Assembly: GCA_934464705.1 (NCBI GenBank)
Contig: CAKSKB010000002.1
Location: forward strand, 62,001 to 126,000
DNA length: 64,000 nt
Origin: an uncultured Clostridia bacterium
GTDB lineage: Bacteria > Bacillota > Clostridia > HGM11514
Direction: 5' to 3'
Made by a program: the position numbers and the translations under genes. How positions within the stretch are numbered: the first letter of the stretch is position 1; each line of letters starts with the position of its first letter. The notes under the pieces were generated by a model, which saw only the letters and a program-made list of their open reading frames with translations, ran no database searches and was not told the origin of the DNA. Shown here piece after piece: positions 17,557 to 26,743 of this stretch.

Positions 17557-18466
17557 GACAATCGATGTTTCGGCAGAAAACGGAAAAATGTATCTTGAAA
17601 GGTGTGTCCGTGAGGCGGAAATTTCGGAAAATATCCGCGACTGCGTAATTGCAGGGGATATGTTTTCGGCGGGCGTTAAGCTTCCGGAAGGCTTTGCGGA
17701 CCTTATGATTGCCGATCCGCCTTATAATCTCGATAAGGATTTCGGTACGGGCAAGTTCAGAAAAATGTCCGATGATGACTACGAAACATATACCGAAAAT
17801 TGGGTAAAGGCTGTGTTTCCGCTCCTTCGTGACGGTGCATCGGTCTATGTTTGCTGCGACTGGAAATCCTCTTCGGCAATTGAACATGTGCTGAAAAAGT
17901 ATTTCGTCGTGAGAAACAGAATTACCTGGCAGAGAGAAAAGGGCAGAGGCGCCCTTTCTAACTGGAAAAACGGTATGGAGGACATTTGGTTTGCAACAAA
18001 GGGCAACAATTATACCTTTAATGCCGATGCCGTAAAGGTGCGCAGAAGGGTTGTTGCTCCGTACAAAAAGGACGGTTTGCCAAAAGATTGGGAGGAAACT
18101 GCGGACGGTAATTTCAGAAATACATACCCGTCTAATTTCTGGGATGATATTTCGATTCCGTATTGGTCGATGCCCGAAAATACGGCTCATCCGACGCAAA
18201 AACCCGAAAAGCTTCTTGCGAAGCTTATTCTGGCAAGTTCAAATGAAGGCGATACTGTGTTTGACCCGTTTCTGGGCTCCGGCTCAACTGCCGTTACCGC
18301 AAAAAAACTCGGGCGGCATTTTGTCGGAATCGAAAAGAACGAGCAGTACTGCGTATGGGCGCAGATAAGGCTTGAGGCGGCGGAAACCGACAATTCTATT
18401 CAGGGCTACGAGGACGGAGTTTTCTGGGAACGCAACACATCGGCTTACATAAAAAAACGAAGGTGA
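17537..18466 (+). CDS. Orphan site-specific DNA methyltransferase (beta class, DPPY)
   Basis: 309 residues. The catalytic motif D60-P-P-Y63 (MIADPPYNLDKDFG) comes first and the AdoMet-binding FDPFLGSGST (about 242-251) near the C-terminus, the order of beta-class amino-methyltransferases. DPPY favours N6-adenine. HPTQKPEKLL is the usual motif before the AdoMet site; the middle (WQREKGRGALSNWKN to TYPSNFWDD) would contain target recognition. No restriction enzyme or specificity subunit lies nearby, so it is probably solitary and epigenetic in role. The ATG at 17537 lies inside the end of sua5 behind AAGGAT, so it belongs to the same operon. Recognition sequence unknown. Confidence 0.88.
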   Translation: MKAPRNKTIDVSAENGKMYLERCVREAEISENIRDCVIAGDMFSAGVKLPEGFADLMIADPPYNLDKDFGTGKFRKMSDDDYETYTENWVKAVFPLLRDGASVYVCCDWKSSSAIEHVLKKYFVVRNRITWQREKGRGALSNWKNGMEDIWFATKGNNYTFNADAVKVRRRVVAPYKKDGLPKDWEETADGNFRNTYPSNFWDDISIPYWSMPENTAHPTQKPEKLLAKLILASSNEGDTVFDPFLGSGSTAVTAKKLGRHFVGIEKNEQYCVWAQIRLEAAETDNSIQGYEDGVFWERNTSAYIKKRR

Positions 18467-18470
18467 TTTT

Positions 18471-18878
18471 ATGGTACTTTTTATATGCAGCGGAAATACC
18501 TGCCGAAGCCCTATGGCGGAGGCAATTTATGAACATAAAACAGGAAAAGATGCTGAGTCCGCAGGGCTTGGCGCCGTTGGAGGAGCGCCTATGTCGCAGC
18601 ACGCAAAGGAGGCGCTTGAGAATATGGGAATTATCGGCTTTTCGCACGAAGCGCAGCCGGTAACGGACGGGCTTCTTGAAAGGGCGGAAGCGATTTATTG
18701 CATGGGCAAAACACATAAGCTTGTTTTGTGCTCCGCAAGGCCGCAGTATGCGGATAAAATATTTTTGCTCGATACAGACGGGGAGGATGTAGCCGACCCC
18801 TACGGCGGATATCTCGAAACATATGAGAAATGCGCCGCGCAAATAGAAAAACTCATTGATAAAAGGTTTTTAAACTGA
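18471..18878 (+). CDS. ywlE: Protein-arginine phosphatase (YwlE-like, low-molecular-weight PTP fold)
   Basis: 135 residues. The P-loop is C6-SGNTC-R12-S, and the general acid D109 is in DPYGG. Threonine at the position after GN (T10) is the hallmark that separates arginine phosphatases such as B. subtilis YwlE from tyrosine phosphatases, which have Ile there. It would remove phosphate from arginine residues marked by a McsB-type kinase. Neighbours sua5 and the order of genes agree with YwlE. A general low-molecular-weight tyrosine phosphatase is the alternative. Confidence 0.82.
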   Translation: MVLFICSGNTCRSPMAEAIYEHKTGKDAESAGLGAVGGAPMSQHAKEALENMGIIGFSHEAQPVTDGLLERAEAIYCMGKTHKLVLCSARPQYADKIFLLDTDGEDVADPYGGYLETYEKCAAQIEKLIDKRFLN

Positions 18879-19340
18879 ATGGAATTTGAGATTATAAGGG
18901 CTGATATCAGCCTTTTTGAGGATATAGTTAAAATCGAAAATGCCTGCTTTGAAAGGCCCTGGTCGGAAAACTCGATAAGGGCACAGCTGGAGTCCGGCTT
19001 CGCTGTGACATATTTATGCAGAATCGGCGGCGCTGCGGCAGGGTACATAACTCTCACAAAAGCGCTTGACGAAGGGCAGATTGATGTTTTGGCGGTGCTT
19101 CCGGAATTTCGGAGGAAGGGCATTGCCGAAAAGCTTTTCGGGGCAGTTTTTGAGTATTCCGAAAATAACGGAATCGATTTTCTGACGCTCGAGGTCAGGG
19201 CGTCGAACCGTCCTGCGCTTTCGCTTTACGAAAAGCTTGGATTTAAGCGTGTGGGACTCAGGAAAAAATATTACGGCGGCACGGAAGACGCCGTTCTGAT
19301 GACTTTGGAAAGAGGTGAAAGGCTTGGCAAAGACCGCTAA
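18879..19340 (+). CDS. rimI: Ribosomal-protein-alanine N-acetyltransferase RimI-like (GNAT)
   Basis: 153 residues, beginning directly after the stop of the phosphatase gene (TGAATGG). GNAT motif A is VLPEFRRKGIAEKLFG, with motif B ASNRPALSLYEKLGFKRVG. RimI acetylates the N-terminus of ribosomal protein S18 in E. coli; in Bacillota it is commonly linked to t6A genes, and a t6A gene lies just upstream here. Substrate is inferred from similarity and context. Confidence 0.82.
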   Translation: MEFEIIRADISLFEDIVKIENACFERPWSENSIRAQLESGFAVTYLCRIGGAAAGYITLTKALDEGQIDVLAVLPEFRRKGIAEKLFGAVFEYSENNGIDFLTLEVRASNRPALSLYEKLGFKRVGLRKKYYGGTEDAVLMTLERGERLGKDR

Positions 19341-21801
19341 AAAATCAACGGCGAAAAAGAGTTCAAAAAAGAATACCGAAACCGCAAAGGAAGCAGAGGT
19401 GCGCTGGCAGGTGTCGGTTGTCATTCTTTTTGTGCTGGGCATTTTCTCGTTTTTGGCGATATACGGCAGCGCAATGGGCAAAATAGGCGAGCTTTTCAGG
19501 TCGCTTTTCGGGCTTCTTCTCGGCGGCGGAGCGTATCTTTTTCCGTTCTGGTTTGTCGGTGTTGCGGTATATGCGTTTATAAAAAAAGGAAAGAAAATAA
19601 GACTCCGGACATCTGTTTCCGCACTTCTTATGGTGTTTCTTTCGGGGCTTGCGGAGTCTGTTGTAAATTCAAAAAGCTTTATGGCGCTGATTGACCACGG
19701 GCGTGACCTTTCCGGCGGCGGAGTGTTGGGCGGAGGATTCTATCTCGGATTGCGTGCGGTTGCCTCCCGTGCCGGTGCAACGATAGTTCTGGCGGCGCTT
19801 GCGGTTATTTCGGTTTTGATTATAACGGAGTTTTCGGTTAGGGATTTCATTAAGGGTATGAATTCGGCAGAAAAAGCGGTTAGGGAAAAGGATGACGAAG
19901 AACCGGCTGCAAAACCTAAAAAGAAAGAAACGGAAGCTTTGGATTTTGATGATTTTGTTCCCGAACAGAAAAGCCATCACGAGTCAAGGATGAAAATGAG
20001 GCCGCTTAAGCCGATTATCGATATTCCGCTTGACGATGATGAGGAAAGGAAACCCGAGCCTGAGCCGGAAAACCAAAGAACGGCGGTGTTTGATGAAATT
20101 CCCGAGCCGCCCGAGGAGGAAGAGTATGTTCCTATGGAGGTTGTTCCGAAGGCTCCGAAAAAGAAACCTAAGGAAGAACAGCCGGCGAAAAAAGAGGTTA
20201 GGAACGATAAGGATACGGAGTTTGTTCCCGATGAGAAAAATGACGGGAATGTCAGATATATAGCGCCCCCGATAACCCTTCTTTCGGAGCATAAGGGCGG
20301 CGGAGGACTTTCCCAGAAGGATCTTAAAATCAATTCTCAGAAGCTTGTGGATATACTCCAGAGCTTCGGCGTAACGGCTAAGGTTATAGGCGCAAGCGTC
20401 GGACCGACCGTAACTCGCTATGAAATCGTTGCGGCATCGGGCACGAAGGTTACGAAAATAACCGGTCTTTCGGAGGATATAGCACTCCATATGGGCGTCA
20501 GCGGCGTCAGAATTGCTCCGGTTCCGGAGCATAGCGCCCTCGGTATTGAAATTCCGAACGAAAGCAGCGTAATAGTTAATGTCCGGGATTGTATTGAAAC
20601 TCCCGAATTTGAAAAATCAAAATCAAAAATCGCATTTGCTCTCGGAAAGGATATTTCAGGCAAGGTTATTATTGCCGATATCGCAAAAATGCCGCATTTG
20701 CTTATTGCCGGCTCCACGGGCTCCGGTAAGAGCGTATGTATAAACACGATTATTTTAAGTATTCTCTATAAGGCGGCGCCGAGCGAGGTTAAGCTTTTAA
20801 TGATTGACCCGAAGGTGGTTGAACTTAAGGTTTATAACGGTATTCCGCACCTTGTGTCGCCTGTTGTGACCGACCCTAAAAAAGCGGCAAATGCCCTTAA
20901 CTGGGCGGTAAGCGAGATGTCGAGAAGATATAAGCTTTTTGCCGACAGCGGCGTAAGAAACATTAAGGGATATAACGATCTTGCCGCAAAGGACGATACG
21001 CTCAAAAAGCTTGAGCATATCGTGATTATCATAGACGAGCTTGCCGACCTTATGATGGCAGCTCCGAACGAGGTTGAGGACGCAATCCAGAGGCTTGCTC
21101 AGCTTGCGAGAGCGGCCGGAATGCATCTTGTTGTGGCAACGCAGAGGCCTTCTGTTAATGTCATCACCGGTGTAATCAAGGCAAATATTCCTTCGAGAAT
21201 TGCGTTTGCGGTTTCGTCGCAGATAGATTCGAGAACAATTCTGGATGTTTCCGGCGCGGAAAAGCTTTTGGGTAAGGGCGATATGCTTTATCACCCCATC
21301 GGTGCGCCGAAATCGGTCAGGGTTCAGGGCTCTTTTGTCAGTGATGAGGATGTTGAAGCGGTTGTCGATTTTGTAAAGAACAATTCAGACCAGGTTCAGT
21401 ATAACGAGGACGCAATCGAGTTTATAAAGCGTGAGCCGGAACAAAAGGGCAAGGGCAAAGATGAGGAAGACGAGGAAGATATCTGGGATGTAAGGCTTTC
21501 CGAGGCTGTCGATATTGTGATGAAAATGGGCAGCGCATCTACTTCTATGCTGCAGAGGAAAATGGGCGTCGGCTACGCAAGGGCGGCAAGAATGGTCGAC
21601 CAGCTTGAGCAGCAGGGTATTGTCGGTCCGCCCGACGGCAGCAAGCCCCGTGAGGTACTCATGACACGCCAGCAGTATCTTGAAATGGTTAACTATAAGG
21701 AAAACGAACAGAAAAGCATGGACGAGTATATAGAACCTCCGGTTAATGCCGAAGTTCCCGATACCGAGGTGCAAAGCGATGAAGAATTTGACGAAGAATG
21801 A
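19324..21801 (+). CDS. ftsK: DNA translocase FtsK/SpoIIIE
   Basis: 825 residues with a TTG start at 19324, six bases after AGAGGTG, and overlapping rimI by 17 bases. After a Lys-rich start come about four membrane helices (VVILFVLGIFSFLAIYG to TIVLAALAVISVLIITEF). A charged linker (about 190-320) follows, then the motor with Walker A GSTGSGKSV (about 463-471) and Walker B HIVIIIDELADLM (about 562-574). The C-terminal winged-helix gamma domain (ASTSMLQRKMGVGYARAARM) reads polar DNA signals. It pumps chromosomal DNA through the division or sporulation septum. Confidence 0.95.
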   Translation: MAKTAKKSTAKKSSKKNTETAKEAEVRWQVSVVILFVLGIFSFLAIYGSAMGKIGELFRSLFGLLLGGGAYLFPFWFVGVAVYAFIKKGKKIRLRTSVSALLMVFLSGLAESVVNSKSFMALIDHGRDLSGGGVLGGGFYLGLRAVASRAGATIVLAALAVISVLIITEFSVRDFIKGMNSAEKAVREKDDEEPAAKPKKKETEALDFDDFVPEQKSHHESRMKMRPLKPIIDIPLDDDEERKPEPEPENQRTAVFDEIPEPPEEEEYVPMEVVPKAPKKKPKEEQPAKKEVRNDKDTEFVPDEKNDGNVRYIAPPITLLSEHKGGGGLSQKDLKINSQKLVDILQSFGVTAKVIGASVGPTVTRYEIVAASGTKVTKITGLSEDIALHMGVSGVRIAPVPEHSALGIEIPNESSVIVNVRDCIETPEFEKSKSKIAFALGKDISGKVIIADIAKMPHLLIAGSTGSGKSVCINTIILSILYKAAPSEVKLLMIDPKVVELKVYNGIPHLVSPVVTDPKKAANALNWAVSEMSRRYKLFADSGVRNIKGYNDLAAKDDTLKKLEHIVIIIDELADLMMAAPNEVEDAIQRLAQLARAAGMHLVVATQRPSVNVITGVIKANIPSRIAFAVSSQIDSRTILDVSGAEKLLGKGDMLYHPIGAPKSVRVQGSFVSDEDVEAVVDFVKNNSDQVQYNEDAIEFIKREPEQKGKGKDEEDEEDIWDVRLSEAVDIVMKMGSASTSMLQRKMGVGYARAARMVDQLEQQGIVGPPDGSKPREVLMTRQQYLEMVNYKENEQKSMDEYIEPPVNAEVPDTEVQSDEEFDEE

Positions 21802-21820
21802 CTTTTAGAGGAATACAATA

Positions 21821-23746
21821 ATGTTTTTACCGATAACAAAAGATGAGATGAATATGCGCGGGTGGGAAAGACCTGATTTTGTATATGTAATCGGGGACGC
21901 ATATGTTGACCACCCGAGCTTCGGGCACGCAATAATTTCGAGGGTGCTTGAAGCAGAGGGCTTTAAAGTAGGAATTATCTCTCAGCCCGATTGGCGCAGC
22001 AAAGATGATTTTATGTGTCTCGGGAAGCCCCGTCTCGGATTTTTGGTATCGTCGGGGAACATAGATTCAATGGTGAATCACTATACGGCTGCGAAAAAGC
22101 GCAGGAGCAGTGACGCTTACACTCCCGGCGGCGAGGGCGGAAAACGCCCCGACCGCTGCGTGATTGTTTACTGCAACAGGATAAGGGAGGCTTACGGTGA
22201 TGTTCCGATTATAATCGGAGGCGTTGAGGCGAGCCTCAGACGGTTTGCACATTACGATTACTGGGACGACCGTGTGAGAAGGTCGGTTCTGATTGACTCC
22301 CGTGCGGATATTCTTACTTACGGCATGGGAGAGCGGCAGATTCCGGAGATTGCGCATTTGCTTGATTCGGGCGTCCGTGTGAAGGACATAAAGTCTGTTG
22401 ACGGCTCGGTTTTCTGTATTCATGAGGATGAGATTCCGGAGGACGCAGTGATTCTGCCGTCTTTCGAGGAGGTTCGGGACGAAAAACGCAAATATGCCGA
22501 TTCGGTGCGTATTCAGTATGAGCAGACCGATGCGGTTCGCGGAAAACCTATGGTGCAGAAGCATCAGGACAGGTATATTTTACAGACCAAGCCTTGCATG
22601 CCGCTTTCGACCCGTGAGCTTGACAGGGTGTATTCACTGCCGTATGAGAGAACTTATCATCCGTCATATAAAGAGGGTGTTCCGGCGATTGAGGAGGTTA
22701 AGTTTTCGCTTGCTTCGTCAAGGGGGTGCTACGGTTCGTGCAACTTCTGCGCACTTGCGTTCCATCAGGGCAGGGTTGTGACATCGAGGTCACACGCTTC
22801 GCTGCTTGAAGAAGCAAAAAAGTTCGTGCATGACCCCGATTTTAAGGGATATATTCACGATGTCGGCGGCCCTACGGCAAACTTCAGAAAACCGGCGTGC
22901 GAAAAACAGCTTAAGGTCGGAACCTGTATTAAAAAGAAATGTTTATTCCCCCATGTGTGCAAAAACATTAAACCCGACCACAGTGATTATCTGAGCCTTC
23001 TTCGGAAACTCCGTGCGATTGACGGCGTAAAAAAAGTGTTTATCCGTTCGGGTATCCGCTTTGATTATCTCATGGCGGATAAGAACGATTCGTTTTTCCG
23101 TGAACTTTGCAAGTACCATGTAAGCGGTCAGCTCAAGGTTGCTCCCGAGCATATTTCCGACCGTGTGCTTGAAAAAATGGGTAAACCCGAATTTTCCGTT
23201 TATCAGCGGTTTTACAATAAGTTTTTTGAAATAAATAAGGCAATCGGCAAAAATCAGTATCTTGTGCCGTATTTTATGTCATCGCACCCCGGAAGCACGC
23301 TCAATGAAGCAATCGAGCTTGCTCTTTATTTCAAAAAACAGCATTATGTGCCCGAACAGGTGCAGGATTTCTATCCCACACCCGGCACAATTTCAACCTG
23401 TATGTTTTATACCGGACTTGACCCGATTACGATGGAGGAGGTTTATGTTCCGAAAACATACGAGGAAAAGCAGATGCAGAGGGCGCTTTTGCAGTTTTCG
23501 CGCCCGGGAAATTATAATCTTGTAAAAAAGGCGCTTGTCAGGGCGGGGCGCGAAGACCTCATAGGCTTTGACAAAGACTGTCTTATAAAACCAAGGCGAA
23601 ACGAAAGGAATGATTCATATGTCGGCAAAAATACTGGACGGAAAGGCTCTTTCGCAAAAAATAAGGGCAGAACTGAAGGAAGAAGTGGCGGAAATAAGCA
23701 AAAACGGCAGAACTCCCGGTCTGGCGGTGGTAATCGTAGGAGATGA
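21821..23746 (+). CDS. YgiQ family radical SAM protein
   Basis: 641 residues. The radical SAM cluster motif is C303-YGS-C307-NF-C310 (SSRGCYGSCNFCALAFHQGR), placed in mid-protein as is normal for YgiQ, after an N-terminal region with VIGDAYVDHPSFGHAIISR and GGVEASLRRFAHYDYW. The C-terminal DUF3362 region contains DFYPTPGTISTCMFYTG. The reaction of the family is unknown. The last 43 residues, a Lys/Arg/Gly/Asn-rich tail, are encoded out of frame within the start of folD, an unusually long overlap of 128 bases. Confidence 0.93.
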   Translation: MFLPITKDEMNMRGWERPDFVYVIGDAYVDHPSFGHAIISRVLEAEGFKVGIISQPDWRSKDDFMCLGKPRLGFLVSSGNIDSMVNHYTAAKKRRSSDAYTPGGEGGKRPDRCVIVYCNRIREAYGDVPIIIGGVEASLRRFAHYDYWDDRVRRSVLIDSRADILTYGMGERQIPEIAHLLDSGVRVKDIKSVDGSVFCIHEDEIPEDAVILPSFEEVRDEKRKYADSVRIQYEQTDAVRGKPMVQKHQDRYILQTKPCMPLSTRELDRVYSLPYERTYHPSYKEGVPAIEEVKFSLASSRGCYGSCNFCALAFHQGRVVTSRSHASLLEEAKKFVHDPDFKGYIHDVGGPTANFRKPACEKQLKVGTCIKKKCLFPHVCKNIKPDHSDYLSLLRKLRAIDGVKKVFIRSGIRFDYLMADKNDSFFRELCKYHVSGQLKVAPEHISDRVLEKMGKPEFSVYQRFYNKFFEINKAIGKNQYLVPYFMSSHPGSTLNEAIELALYFKKQHYVPEQVQDFYPTPGTISTCMFYTGLDPITMEEVYVPKTYEEKQMQRALLQFSRPGNYNLVKKALVRAGREDLIGFDKDCLIKPRRNERNDSYVGKNTGRKGSFAKNKGRTEGRSGGNKQKRQNSRSGGGNRRR

Positions 23747-24473
23747 CCCGGCGTCAAGAAAGTATGTAAACAATAAAAACCGCGCGTGCAATGAGATAGG
23801 CATGGTTTCGAGAGAGTATGCGCTGCCTGCGCAAACGGGCGAGGCGGAGCTTCTGGAACTTGTGGATAAACTTAATCACGACAGCGAAATCGACGGAATT
23901 TTGGTTCAGCTTCCGCTGCCGGAGGGTATCGATGAAAGAAAAATCATAGACGCAATCTCACCCGATAAGGATGTTGACGCTTTTCACCCCGAAAATGTCG
24001 GCAAAATTATGATTGGCGGCGGAACCTTTCTTCCCTGTACGCCGGCGGGAATTATGGAACTTATTAAGCTTACGGGAATTGATGTGTGCGGAAAGGAATG
24101 TGTGGTTGTCGGAAGAAGCAATATTGTGGGAAAACCGATGTCCATGCTGCTGCTTGCCGCAAACGGCACCGTGACGGTCTGCCACTCAAAAACAAAAAAT
24201 CTTGCCGATGTTACAAGGCGTGCGGATATCCTGGTTGTTGCCGTCGGGAAACCCGAAATGATAACGGCGGATATGATAAAACCCGGCGCTGTGGTAATCG
24301 ATGTCGGTATGAACCGCCTCGAAAGCGGGAAGTTTGTCGGTGATGTGGAATTTTCCGGTGCGAAAGAGGTCGCCGGCGCAATTACTCCCGTCCCGGGGGG
24401 CGTCGGACCGATGACAATCGCAATGCTTATGCGCAATACGCTGAGCAGCTATAAAAATAGAATGAATATATGA
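23619..24473 (+). CDS. folD: Bifunctional methylenetetrahydrofolate dehydrogenase/cyclohydrolase
   Basis: 284 residues. The catalytic lysine region is SRKYVNNKNRACNEIGM; the NADP-binding block is VVVGRSNIVGKPMSMLLL; the C-terminal signature is PVPGGVGPMTIAMLM. FolD converts methylene-THF through methenyl-THF to formyl-THF. The ATG at 23619 lies nine bases after AAAGGA; another ATG at 23610 sits right on that ribosome site and is less likely. The first 128 bases are shared, in a different frame, with the end of the YgiQ gene. Confidence 0.95.
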   Translation: MSAKILDGKALSQKIRAELKEEVAEISKNGRTPGLAVVIVGDDPASRKYVNNKNRACNEIGMVSREYALPAQTGEAELLELVDKLNHDSEIDGILVQLPLPEGIDERKIIDAISPDKDVDAFHPENVGKIMIGGGTFLPCTPAGIMELIKLTGIDVCGKECVVVGRSNIVGKPMSMLLLAANGTVTVCHSKTKNLADVTRRADILVVAVGKPEMITADMIKPGAVVIDVGMNRLESGKFVGDVEFSGAKEVAGAITPVPGGVGPMTIAMLMRNTLSSYKNRMNI

Positions 24474-24492
24474 TATTTCTGTAAAAAATGTA

Positions 24493-24521
24493 TTGATTTT
24501 TAGAAAATAGTGTGTTATAAT
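24493..24521 (+). promoter_or_regulatory. Promoter of the lipoprotein gene
   Basis: TTGATT (24493-24498), 17 bases, TATAAT (24516-24521). Confidence 0.75.
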
Positions 24522-24565
24522 ATGTTATATTAAAAAAATATTATTTGCTCGGAGGTTTTTACACC

Positions 24566-25423
24566 ATGAAAAAAATACTTGCAATGCTTATGGCATTAAC
24601 TTTAATGCTTGCATTTACCGCCTGCGGAAACGAAGCAGGTATACAGGTTAAGTCGCTTACGCCTAAGTCTGCGTATCAGTCTTATGTATCAACAGCATAT
24701 ACAAATGTCGGCTACAGCATGAAGCTTACGACAGAATATGACGGAAAAACGGAAAACATTGAATATTCCGTGCTTTTCCCTGGTGATGAAGCAAAAATTC
24801 AGTATAATTACAAGAGCGATTCCGTAAGAGCCGCTTTTGCAAACGAAACGCTTGAAGGCGCTTCCATTAACCTTCTGTTCCTTGATAACGGAACGGAAAA
24901 AACCGCAACCGAAAGTACCTCAAAAGATGCGGAAGTTAAAAAGTATGCAATTTCCCCTGCGGTTATCTCCACAGGCTTTGATGAAGATAAGGTTACAATG
25001 GAACTCGGCGCTGAAAACAGCGGTTCTATGACATTTACCTGCACGGGTGCGCATGACGAACTTCTTAATCTTGTGCCCGGTGTTGAAAAGAATTCTGAGG
25101 TTAAGGACGAACTTAAGAATATTACATATAAGTATGTTGTTGAAAACTCCGAACTTAAGTCGGTTGAAATCAGCGGCGTTATTGCGGGCAAGGAATTTAA
25201 GGCTTCTGCCGATTCGTTTGCCCTCATAACCGACAGAAAGACATCTATGGAATTTGAAGACAGCGACAGCTTTGAAAAGAAGATTACATCTGACCTTGAG
25301 GCTCTTGCAAAGCAGCAGGAGGAAGAGGAACAGAAGGCTGAAGAAGCTGCAACAAGCGAAGGCGCGGCAGGTTCCGCTGCAGACGCAGGCACAGACGCTT
25401 CGGCTGATGCTTCCGCAGAATAA
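24566..25423 (+). CDS. Lipoprotein of unknown function
   Basis: 285 residues. A short signal sequence MKKILAMLMALTLMLAFTAC ends in the lipobox Cys, so the mature protein is lipid-anchored outside the membrane. The body has regular beta-strand-like segments (KSAYQSYVSTAYTNVGYSMK, YSVLFPGDEAKIQYNYKSDS) and a conspicuous Ala/Glu/Asp/Ser-rich tail after about residue 250. I do not recognise a family. ATG lies ten bases after GGAGG. It has its own promoter and terminator. Confidence 0.75.
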   Translation: MKKILAMLMALTLMLAFTACGNEAGIQVKSLTPKSAYQSYVSTAYTNVGYSMKLTTEYDGKTENIEYSVLFPGDEAKIQYNYKSDSVRAAFANETLEGASINLLFLDNGTEKTATESTSKDAEVKKYAISPAVISTGFDEDKVTMELGAENSGSMTFTCTGAHDELLNLVPGVEKNSEVKDELKNITYKYVVENSELKSVEISGVIAGKEFKASADSFALITDRKTSMEFEDSDSFEKKITSDLEALAKQQEEEEQKAEEAATSEGAAGSAADAGTDASADASAE

Positions 25424-25444
25424 GATTTTATAATTGACACAAAG

Positions 25445-25480
25445 GCGTGTCGGAACAGTTTTGTTTCGGCACGCTCTTTT
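25445..25480 (+). terminator. Terminator after the lipoprotein gene
   Basis: GCGTGTCGGAAC/GTTTCGGCACGC 12-base stem with two G-U pairs, then a T-rich tract. Confidence 0.85.
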
Positions 25481-25537
25481 ATTATTTTTCGGGTACTCCA
25501 TGCATATAATTTAACAAAATATGAATGGGGGCAGACT

Positions 25538-26665
25538 ATGATTTATCTTGACAATGCCGCAACAACCTTAATAAAACCCGAAACCGTGTATTCCGCAGTT
25601 TTAAATGCAATGAAGTGCGCCGCAAATGCGGGAAGGGGAGGATATTCGGAGGCGTCCGCCGCAATGAATATGATTTATGACACAAGATGCCGTGCGGCGG
25701 AACTTTTCGGAATCGACAATCCCGAAAGAATTGTGTTTACCCAGAATGCAACTCACAGCCTTAACACCGCAATAAAGGGGGTGCTTAAGTACGGCTCTCA
25801 CGCAGTGATAACTTCTATGGAGCATAATTCCGTTTTAAGACCCGTCTTTTCGCTTGCAAGAAAGAAAATGATTACATATTCGGTTGCTCCGGCGGACAGA
25901 TACGGATGCGTTGCCGCAGAATCGATAGTTAATGAGCTGAAGCCGAGCACCGCTTTGATTGTTGTGACGCACGCTTCCAATGTGTGCGGAACGGTGAACG
26001 ATATATATGATATAAGAAGAAAAACAGGCGATATTCCGCTGCTTATTGATGCGTCCCAAAGCGCCGGACTGGTGAAAATCGATATGAAAAGGCTGAAAAA
26101 GACGCTTCTTGCCTTCCCGGGGCATAAAGGTCTTTATGGACCGCAGGGAACCGGCGGGCTTTATATTCCCGAGGACATGGAGGTTTCCCCTCTGACCGAG
26201 GGCGGAACGGGAAGCGTTTCGGAATCGCCCATGCAGCCGCAGTTTCTTCCGGATCGGTTTGAGAGCGGTACACTTAACACTCCGGGGATTGCGGGTCTCG
26301 GAATGGGAATAAAGTATGTTTCCGAGAATTTTGATGAGATTTCAGAGCACGAGAAAAAGCTGACAGCAATCCTTATTGAAGGCATAAAAAAGCTGAGCGG
26401 CGCAAGGCTTTTGGGGTATGATTCTACGGAGGGCAGGGTAGGCGTTGTGTCTGCGGTATTCTTTGACCGCGACTGCGTTGAACTTGCAAATGCCCTCGGC
26501 GAAAGTTTCGGCGTTGCGGTGAGGGGCGGTTTGCATTGCTCTCCGTTGGCGCACAAAACCCTCGGAACAACTCTGAGCGGCGCGCTGAGGTTTTCGGCAG
26601 GAGCGTTCAATACCGAGGACGAAGCCGAAAAAGCGGTGTATTATTTGAAAAAAATCGCCGAATAA
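25538..26665 (+). CDS. Class V aminotransferase, cysteine desulfurase family
   Basis: 375 residues, PLP enzyme. MIYLDNAATTLIKPETVY is the typical N-terminus; the Schiff-base lysine is in LAFPGHKGLYGPQGTGGLYI; the substrate loop contains RGGLHCSPLAHKTLGT with a cysteine in the position used by SufS-type enzymes. It belongs to the cysteine-desulfurase-like group common in Clostridia, which is distinct from IscS. No Fe-S scaffold gene is adjacent, so its sulfur acceptor is unknown. ATG lies behind GGGGG. It could instead be a selenocysteine lyase. Confidence 0.88.
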   Translation: MIYLDNAATTLIKPETVYSAVLNAMKCAANAGRGGYSEASAAMNMIYDTRCRAAELFGIDNPERIVFTQNATHSLNTAIKGVLKYGSHAVITSMEHNSVLRPVFSLARKKMITYSVAPADRYGCVAAESIVNELKPSTALIVVTHASNVCGTVNDIYDIRRKTGDIPLLIDASQSAGLVKIDMKRLKKTLLAFPGHKGLYGPQGTGGLYIPEDMEVSPLTEGGTGSVSESPMQPQFLPDRFESGTLNTPGIAGLGMGIKYVSENFDEISEHEKKLTAILIEGIKKLSGARLLGYDSTEGRVGVVSAVFFDRDCVELANALGESFGVAVRGGLHCSPLAHKTLGTTLSGALRFSAGAFNTEDEAEKAVYYLKKIAE

Positions 26666-26677
26666 TAAAGAATTTGC

Positions 26678-26706
26678 TTGAATATAGGCATAAAGTGTGA
26701 TAAAAT
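26678..26706 (+). promoter_or_regulatory. Promoter of the rnf operon
   Basis: TTGAAT (26678-26683), 17 bases, TAAAAT (26701-26706). Confidence 0.7.
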
Positions 26707-26743
26707 AGTATTATTGTAGTTTTTACGATAGGAGGAAATGCAA

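Noticed and set aside
17537..18466. CamA-type sporulation methyltransferase
   Set aside because: The protein is 309 residues with a beta-class motif order, unlike the much larger CamA enzyme.
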